Source: JACCXM01 sp046328335 (GTDB lineage Bacteria; Chloroflexota; Chloroflexia; Thermomicrobiales; UBA6265). From it: a stretch of DNA of 64,000 bases. The position numbers were made by a program, and so were the translations under genes. Location: NCBI GenBank assembly GCA_046328335.1, contig JAXLWU010000002.1, positions 1-64,000 of the forward strand, read 5' to 3'. Below the pieces are notes generated by a model, which was not told the origin of the DNA, made no database searches, and was given only the letters and a program-made list of their open reading frames with translations. The stretch's first letter is position 1; every line of letters starts with the position of its first letter. This document shows, piece by piece, positions 59,150-64,000 of the stretch.

Positions 59150-60201
59150 CGCCAGCACCGTTGATGCTCGATCGGGTCGGTTTTGCCTACGATGGCCGCG
59201 CGGTGCTCGATGACGTGTCGTTCCCGGTTGCAGCCGGGCGGCTTCTCGGACTGCTGGGACCGAACGGCTCCGGCAAATCGACGGCGTTGCGCCTAGCCGC
59301 GGGATTGCTGACACCCGCTGCCGGCCAAGTGCTCCTCGACGGGAAACCGCTCCAGACCTTTTCGCGGGGTGAAATCGCCCGCCGCGTTGCGGTGGTGCCA
59401 CAGGGAGCCCACTTGCCGGACGATTTCACCGGCTGGGATATCGTGCTGGCGGGGAGAACGCCGCATCTTGGCCGCTTTGCCGGTCCGGGGCCCGCCGATC
59501 GGGAGGCCGCCCGCTGGGCGCTGGCGCAGATCGATGGCCTGGGGCTGGCCGAACGCCGCGCGGGCGAACTCTCCGGTGGGGAGCGGCAGCGGCTTCTGCT
59601 GGCGCGCGCGCTGGCGCAAGAGCCGGAAGTACTCCTCCTTGACGAGCCGACCGCCCACCTCGACCTCTACCATCAGTTCGTGCTGCTCGACCGGGTGCGC
59701 GCGCTCACCGCGCGTGGGATAGCGGTGCTGGCGGTCTTTCACGATCTGAATCTGGCGGCGGAGTACTGCGACGAGATCGTGCTCCTGCGGGACGGCCGGG
59801 TGCGGGCGCGCGGGACGCCGGAGGCGGTGTTGACCGCGCCGCTGATCGAGGCGGTGTACGAGGTTGCCGTGCCGATGACGCGCCATCCACAGAGCGGAAA
59901 ACCGGTCGTGCTGGTGCCGGGGGTGGCTTCCCCACAACACGAACCCTCACCCCAACCCTGGCTCTCTCTCGAGCCTCCCTCCGGGGAGGGAGGAGTCTCC
60001 CCGGGCGCGTGGCGCGGGGCTAGGGTACGTAACCGGTGCTCCACACTCGGCGCATCTCTCTTTGCGTCGCCAAGTGACGATCTTGCCGCTTCCTCCGCCC
60101 CACGAGCCCCTCGCCCCGCGCCCGGGGCGAGGGGTTGGGGTGAGGGGTCACCGGGTTGGGCTGAGGGCAGTCGCTGGAGTGCGCGGAAAGGCCCGTCATG
60201 A
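59143..60201 (+). CDS. btuD: Cobalamin ABC transporter ATP-binding protein with repeat-derived C-terminal extension
   Basis: A 352-residue protein from GTG 59143, overlapping btuC. Motifs: Walker A GPNGSGKST, Q-loop VVPQGAHLPDDFTGWDIVLA, signature LSGGERQRLLLARAL, Walker B VLLLDEPTAHLD, H-loop AVFHDLNLAAEYCDEIVLLR. The normal domain ends near residue 265 (PVVLVPGVASPQ). The last roughly 85 residues are translated from the dispersed repeat DNA (PSPQPWLSLEPPSGEGGVSP; ARGWGEGSPGWAEGSRWSAR), so the original stop has been overwritten. The stop overlaps cobO by four bases. The ATPase itself appears intact. Confidence 0.93.
   Translation: MVTPAPLMLDRVGFAYDGRAVLDDVSFPVAAGRLLGLLGPNGSGKSTALRLAAGLLTPAAGQVLLDGKPLQTFSRGEIARRVAVVPQGAHLPDDFTGWDIVLAGRTPHLGRFAGPGPADREAARWALAQIDGLGLAERRAGELSGGERQRLLLARALAQEPEVLLLDEPTAHLDLYHQFVLLDRVRALTARGIAVLAVFHDLNLAAEYCDEIVLLRDGRVRARGTPEAVLTAPLIEAVYEVAVPMTRHPQSGKPVVLVPGVASPQHEPSPQPWLSLEPPSGEGGVSPGAWRGARVRNRCSTLGASLFASPSDDLAASSAPRAPRPAPGARGWGEGSPGWAEGSRWSARKGPS
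59945..60165. repeat. MITE-like interior sequence inserted in the 3' end of btuD
   Basis: Contains CCTCACCCCAACCCTGGCTC, GAGCCTCCCTCCGGGGAGGG and, further on, CGAGCCCCTCGCCCCGCGCC, GGGGCGAGGGGTTGGGGTGA. These are the same building blocks as the repeat interiors at 5970-6040, 43720-43830 and 53488-53525. No clear terminal repeats remain. Confidence 0.75.
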
Positions 60202-60746
60202 GCGAGGCCCCTGCCACCTCCGGCCGCCCCGTTACCGGACTGGTGATCGTCAATACCGGCAATGGCAAAGGGAAAACGACGGCCGCGCTGGGGGTGCTGT
60301 TCCGCGCCACGGGGCAGAAGATGAAGGCGGTCATGCTCCAGTTCATCAAGGCGAAAAGCGGCAACTGGGGCGAGGTCCGCGCCGCGCGGCAGTTGGGGGT
60401 CGAGATCTTCCCCCTCGGCGCCGGGTTTACCTGGATGAGCAAGGATCTGGAGCACGACCGCGCGCTGGCGCGGGAAGGGTGGGAACGCTGCCGCGCCGCG
60501 ATCGAGAGCGGCGAGTACGACCTGATCATCCTCGATGAATTGACCTACTGCTTCACCTTTGGCTGGCTCGATCTGGATGAGGTCCTCGATGTGCTGCGGC
60601 GCCGGCCACCGCACCAGCACGTCATCATCACCGGGCGGGACGCGCCACAGGACCTGATCGATTTCGCCGATCTCGTCACCGAGATGCGCGAAATCAAGCA
60701 TCCCTTCCAGCAGGGGATCAAGGCGCAGCGGGGCATCGAGTTCTGA
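60198..60746 (+). CDS. cobO: Cob(I)yrinic acid a,c-diamide adenosyltransferase
   Basis: A 182-residue protein. P-loop GNGKGKTTAALG at residues 22-33 with the following FRATGQKMKAVMLQFIKAKS is the CobA/CobO/BtuR signature. Further: GEYDLIILDELTYCFTFGWL (DEL metal motif) and HQHVIITGRDAPQDLIDFAD. It adenosylates cob(I)yrinic acid or cobinamide using ATP, the step that makes incoming corrinoids usable. Length normal. It overlaps btuD (ATGA) and ends in TGATG with cobS. Confidence 0.95.
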   Translation: MSEAPATSGRPVTGLVIVNTGNGKGKTTAALGVLFRATGQKMKAVMLQFIKAKSGNWGEVRAARQLGVEIFPLGAGFTWMSKDLEHDRALAREGWERCRAAIESGEYDLIILDELTYCFTFGWLDLDEVLDVLRRRPPHQHVIITGRDAPQDLIDFADLVTEMREIKHPFQQGIKAQRGIEF

Positions 60747-61534
60747 TGCCCGGCAGGGAGCAAGGGAGCGATGCGAGAGAGTGGGGAGGCGCGGCCGCGC
60801 TCGGTCTCTCCTTTCTGACCATCATCCCGACGCCGCCGGTGACGATCACCCCGCCGCGAATGGCGCGCGCCGTCGCCTTTTTCCCGCTCGTCGGGATGGG
60901 GCTCGGCGCGATCGTCGGCAGCCTCGGGCTGCTGCTGGAGCGGGTGCTGCCGGCGGGACCGCTCGCGGTGCTGCTGGTCGCATCCTCGGTGGCGCTGACC
61001 CGGGCGTTGCATGTCGATGGGCTGATCGACACCGTGGACGGGGTGTTCGGCGGGTATACGCCGCAGCGGCGACTGGAGATCATGCGCGACAGCCAGATCG
61101 GGGCCTTCGGCGCGGTCGCCGCGGTGCTGCTGCTCCTCGCCCAGTACGCCTGCCTGCGCGAGTTGTCGGGAACGTCCCGCCTGACGTCCCTGATGCTCGC
61201 GCTCGGCCTTGGCCGCTGGGTGATGGCTGGAGCGATTGTGCTCTTTCCCGCGGCGCGGTCTTCCGGTCTGGGCGCCGGATTCCGGGAGGATGCCTCCGTC
61301 TGGCCGTTCGCGATGGCGACCGGGAGCGCGACAGTGCTGGCGCTCTTGTTGCGTCCACAGGGGCTCGCCGCATTCGTCGCCGTGGCCGCGCTGCTCGCGG
61401 GAGGCGGGGCCTTTCTCAGCCGGCGGCTGGGCGGGCTTTCCGGCGATTGCTACGGCGCGCTTGACGTGCTCGGCGAAACGGTGGTCCTCTACAGCGTCCT
61501 GCTGACCGCCGGACTGGTTGGCGAGACCAGATGA
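60746..61534 (+). CDS. cobS: Adenosylcobinamide-GDP ribazoletransferase
   Basis: A 262-residue multi-pass membrane protein. The CobS signature ALHVDGLIDTVDGVFGGYTP carries the acidic D-G-x-x-D-x-x-D-like metal motif. Others: LEIMRDSQIGAFGAVAAVLL and LGRWVMAGAIVLFP, with GDCYGALDVLGETVVLYSVL near the C-terminus. It joins alpha-ribazole to adenosylcobinamide-GDP, giving adenosylcobalamin, at the membrane. Coupled on both sides: ATG overlaps cobO stop, and its own stop overlaps cobC. Confidence 0.95.
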   Translation: MPGREQGSDAREWGGAAALGLSFLTIIPTPPVTITPPRMARAVAFFPLVGMGLGAIVGSLGLLLERVLPAGPLAVLLVASSVALTRALHVDGLIDTVDGVFGGYTPQRRLEIMRDSQIGAFGAVAAVLLLLAQYACLRELSGTSRLTSLMLALGLGRWVMAGAIVLFPAARSSGLGAGFREDASVWPFAMATGSATVLALLLRPQGLAAFVAVAALLAGGGAFLSRRLGGLSGDCYGALDVLGETVVLYSVLLTAGLVGETR

Positions 61535-62160
61535 GCACCGGCGACACCGCGCATCGCGTCTTTCTCGTTCGTCATGGGCTGGCAGCCGCGCCGGACGATC
61601 TCCGGCTACCGGGGGCGGACCTTTCCCTGCGGCCGGAGGGGGAGCGGCAGGCGTGTTCCCTGGCCGCCAGGCTGTGTATGGAACGTCCAGCGACGATCTA
61701 TAGCAGCGAGGCGCGACGGGCGTGGCAGACGGCGGAGGCGATCGCGCGGGTCACCGGAGCGCCACTGGCGATCCTTCCCGAGCTGCGCGAGATCGATTTT
61801 GGCGCGTGGAGCGGCCGGACCTACACCGAGATCGTCGCCGCCAATCCCGGAGCGGCCGACTATTTCGCCGATCCGGAGGTACTGACTCCACCCGCCGGTG
61901 AAGCGGCGATCGACGCGGCGCGGCGGGTGCTGGCGACGCTGACGACGATCGGCGAAGGCGAGGGCGGGGTGGTGGTCGGGCACGCCGGATCGCTGCGGCT
62001 CGCGCTCGCCCTGGCACTCGAGATGCCGCTCGCCGCTTCCTGGCGATTAGGCCTCGATTGCGCGCATGTATCGCGACTCGACTGGACGGAAGCGGGTCCG
62101 ATCGTCCGGTATCTCAACGACGGATGTCATCTGGAAGCCGCAGGCAATCGGAACGCATGA
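61531..62160 (+). CDS. cobC: Histidine-phosphatase-family protein, probable alpha-ribazole phosphatase
   Basis: A 209-residue phosphoglycerate-mutase-like protein. RHG motif at VFLVRHGLAAAP (catalytic His), IYSSEARRAWQTAEAIARVT, acid ELREIDFGAWSGRTYTEI and the second His in GVVVGHAGSLRLALALAL. The superfamily is broad, but the position between cobS and cobU strongly indicates CobC, which removes phosphate from alpha-ribazole-5'-phosphate. ATGA overlaps on both sides. Confidence 0.88.
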   Translation: MSTGDTAHRVFLVRHGLAAAPDDLRLPGADLSLRPEGERQACSLAARLCMERPATIYSSEARRAWQTAEAIARVTGAPLAILPELREIDFGAWSGRTYTEIVAANPGAADYFADPEVLTPPAGEAAIDAARRVLATLTTIGEGEGGVVVGHAGSLRLALALALEMPLAASWRLGLDCAHVSRLDWTEAGPIVRYLNDGCHLEAAGNRNA

Positions 62161-62750
62161 CTACCATCACGCTCGTGCTGGGTGGGGTGCGGAGCGGCAA
62201 GAGCGCCTGGGCCGAGCAGCGCGCCGCGGCCAGCGGGCGGCAGGTGCTCTACGTGGCCACGGCGACCGCTGGCGACGACGAGATGACGGCTCGGATCGCG
62301 GCCCACCGCGCGGCACGACCGGCGCATTGGCGAACGATTGAAGCGGCGCACGATCTCGCCGCGGCGATCACCGCCGAGGCGCGCGCGGGAGAGATCGCGC
62401 TCGTCGATTGTCTCACCCTCTGGGTCAGCAATCTCATCATGCGCGAGTTCGGCGAAGGCGCGGACGTTGCGCTGGCGGATGCCGCAGCGTTGCGGTTGTT
62501 CGAGGCCCGGGTGATCGCCGCGGCAAACGGGCTCCTTGCGGCAGCGCATCTGGCGGAAGTCGATCTCGTCGTGGTCTCGAACGAGGTCGGCATGGGACTG
62601 GTGCCGCCGTTTCCCCTCGGCCGCGTCTACCGCGATCTCCTAGGTCGGGTCAACCAGGTTGTTGCCTCGCGGGCCGACCCAGTCGTGTTGATGTTGGCAG
62701 GACTACCGCTCGATCTGCGTCGCATGGGACCCGAGACGTTGAGGCCGTAA
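62157..62750 (+). CDS. cobU: Adenosylcobinamide kinase / adenosylcobinamide-phosphate guanylyltransferase
   Basis: A 197-residue protein from ATG 62157, overlapping cobC. P-loop GGVRSGKSAWAEQRA is the CobU signature. Then YVATATAGDDEMTARIAAHR, WRTIEAAHDL, ALVDCLTLWVSNLI and VVVSNEVGMGLVPPFPLGRV (the SNEVGxGxVP motif), followed by YRDLLGRVNQVVAS. It phosphorylates and then guanylylates adenosylcobinamide, making the CobS substrate. Last gene of the operon. CobT and de novo corrin ring genes are absent here, so the operon encodes salvage and nucleotide-loop assembly. Confidence 0.95.
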   Translation: MTTITLVLGGVRSGKSAWAEQRAAASGRQVLYVATATAGDDEMTARIAAHRAARPAHWRTIEAAHDLAAAITAEARAGEIALVDCLTLWVSNLIMREFGEGADVALADAAALRLFEARVIAAANGLLAAAHLAEVDLVVVSNEVGMGLVPPFPLGRVYRDLLGRVNQVVASRADPVVLMLAGLPLDLRRMGPETLRP

Positions 62751-63105
62751 TACCAGCTTCGATTAGGACGGCGCATCATCGCGGCGCTGGCCCTCACCCA
62801 AATCTACTCCGGCCGAGCGGGATAGGTGTATTGGGTGATCTTGTTGCCGTCCCGAATCGAGAGATTCCATCTGTATCGCTCCTTGTCAGCGGGCACGGGG
62901 AGCGGACGTCGAATGAGACGGCCAGATCGCAGACGCCCACCAGGATTTCGGACAAGCCCACCCATGGTAGTCGGATCTCGTCTTGCGGGAACGAAAGTTG
63001 GCGACAGAGGATGTCGCTTGCACCTCTTCATGGAGTATGTCAATCTACGTGGTGTGCCCGCCAGCGTACCCGGGATGACCCCGGATGGAACGAAAGGATC
63101 GACTC
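62751..63105. other. Intergenic stretch after the B12 operon
   Basis: 355 bases. 62780-62825 carries a weak remnant of the repeat interior (GGCCCTCACCCAAATCTACT, then CCGGCCGAGCGGGATAGG). The rest shows no gene. AAGGA at 63095-63099 is the ribosome site of the following gene. Confidence 0.5.
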
Positions 63106-63786
63106 ATGGATCGCGGTCGGTTCGGTGCTCTGATCCGGCAGGTGTCCGCCAGACAATCGCGGCGAGCGACGCTGGCCACCCTGCTCGGGGGCATCGTGCT
63201 GGGACAGGTTCGCGATGCGGCCGGAGCGAGGAAGCCGCGCGCGCCGCGGGCCGAGGCGACTTCCGTTTGCTACCCCAGGACTCGGTGCGTCCCCGGCAAA
63301 GGCAAGAACACCTCCGGGTGCGATTACGCGGGAAGCACGCTGTTCCGCAATCTCGATGTCCGCGGGGCGAACCTCAGTCTTGGCAGTTTCGCCGGAGCCG
63401 ACATGACCGGCGTCGATCTGCGCGGCGCGAATGTGAGCGGGAGTTGCTTCGTTGAAGCCAGTCTGCGCAACGCCAGATTTGATGCCTCGGTCAATACGCG
63501 CAAGGCCATCTTTTGCGGCACAGTGATGCCCGATGGCTCGATCAACAATCGCGATTGTGGCCGCAGCACGACTTGCTGTCCGATTTTTCCCGACAGTCCC
63601 GGCAGCGAGAGTGAGGGTGGTGGCGGGCACGATGTGACCTGCCTCCCGTCGGGGACCGGCTGCAAACCGAAGCACTTGGCCCCGACGCAACCGCCATGCT
63701 GCCCCGAGGCGACCTGCTCTCGCATTCAGCCTGACGGTCAGCTCGGGCTTTCCGCATGCCGGCGGCCAGACGGAAGTCTGGACTGA
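63106..63786 (+). CDS. Tat-leader pentapeptide-repeat, Cys-rich secreted protein
   Basis: A 226-residue protein from ATG 63106. Leader MDRGRFGALIRQVSARQSRR, then ATLATLLGGIVLG: the SRR-leader family seen at 36261 and 44030. Residues about 72-125 contain pentapeptide repeats (LFRNLDVRGANLSLGSFAGA; DMTGVDLRGANVSGSCFVEA; SLRNARFDASV), predicted to form a right-handed quadrilateral beta-helix. The C-terminal part is Cys-rich (CGRSTTCCPIFP; CLPSGTGCKP; PPCCPEATC). Exported by inference. The combination of leader, pentapeptide helix and Cys domain is unusual; function unknown. Confidence 0.75.
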   Translation: MDRGRFGALIRQVSARQSRRATLATLLGGIVLGQVRDAAGARKPRAPRAEATSVCYPRTRCVPGKGKNTSGCDYAGSTLFRNLDVRGANLSLGSFAGADMTGVDLRGANVSGSCFVEASLRNARFDASVNTRKAIFCGTVMPDGSINNRDCGRSTTCCPIFPDSPGSESEGGGGHDVTCLPSGTGCKPKHLAPTQPPCCPEATCSRIQPDGQLGLSACRRPDGSLD

Positions 63787-63924
63787 TATCAATTCCGGAA
63801 GATGACTGTCGCATGCACGACGCGCTCGGCATCACCCCATCCTCTCTCCCATAGCGATGGAAGAGGAACCTGCGGCGACATGGGAAGAGGTAAGGGCGGA
63901 TGTTTTCATCCGAATTCCGTATGA
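63784..63924 (+). repeat. MITE-like element, copy 5 (degenerate)
   Basis: The left end GATATCAATTCCGGAAGATG and the right end TTTCATCCGAATTCCGTATG are recognisable terminal repeats. The interior has lost most of the GC palindrome (CATCCTCTCTCCCATAGCGA). It starts at the stop codon region of the pentapeptide gene. The remaining bases to 64000 show nothing recognisable. Confidence 0.65.
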
Positions 63925-64000
63925 GATAGCCATAACCAACCGCTTCGCTCCCGGTCACGCTGCAGAATGCCATGCGGCACGGAGGGTTTCGGTTCATTGA

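Overview
The window is high-GC bacterial DNA, most likely from the Chloroflexota (Thermomicrobia/Sphaerobacter-like). I infer this from the gene mix: two large AfsR-type LuxR ATPase regulators, an F420-type luciferase-like oxidoreductase, Uma2 nucleases in tandem, small Tat-exported Cys-rich proteins with a shared SRR leader, a selenocysteine formate dehydrogenase, and many short interspersed repeats. No rRNA, tRNA or CRISPR array was seen. About 45 protein genes can be supported.

Layout. 1-17 kb: a LacI-family regulator cut by the window edge, an FmdB-type zinc ribbon protein, a Gly/Gln-rich repeat protein, a secreted neutral zinc metallopeptidase, a TIGR03086/DinB-type protein, a complete IS630 element whose transposase needs a -1 frameshift, an ECF sigma factor with a membrane partner, an acetamidase/formamidase, a sugar-lactone-type FAD oxidase, a polysaccharide deacetylase, a LuxR ATPase regulator and a choice-of-anchor-L protein. 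17-24 kb: a two-component system beside a small membrane protein. A paralogue of that membrane protein lies 4 kb away under an almost identical 54-bp upstream sequence. Between them is a tandem duplication of a metallophosphoesterase gene, the second copy fused in frame to the C-terminal half of an IS110 transposase.

24.5-28.8 kb: a formate dehydrogenase alpha subunit with an in-frame TGA (Sec200) and a textbook SECIS hairpin, overlapping fdhE. 28.8-35.3 kb: a second LuxR ATPase regulator, four tandem Uma2-family genes (one frameshifted) and gcvPB. 35.6-37 kb: small Tat-leader proteins. 37-42 kb: a sulfonate/sulfur uptake operon (ssuB-ssuA-ssuC, LLM oxidoreductase, DinB protein) headed by a SAM-I riboswitch.

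42-52 kb: two SH3/lysozyme-like secreted paralogues flanking a Tat-leader protein, a three-subunit xanthine dehydrogenase/PaoABC-type molybdoenzyme, a decayed REP-associated transposase carrying palindromes, and a sulfotransferase. 52-57 kb: a SorC-family sugar regulator beside an ADP-dependent sugar kinase, a methyltransferase and a GyrI-like protein. 57-63 kb: a cobalamin riboswitch followed by a tightly overlapping B12 uptake and nucleotide-loop assembly operon (btuF-btuC-btuD-cobO-cobS-cobC-cobU). A Tat-leader pentapeptide-repeat protein closes the window.

The intergenic DNA is unusually rich in dispersed repeats: a MITE-like element with terminal inverted repeats, a second approximately 90-bp family, short-unit GTCGAGGA/GGCAAGAC tracts and C/G-run tracts. 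Several have become part of coding sequences, giving a Pro-rich kinase N-terminus and an extended BtuD C-terminus.
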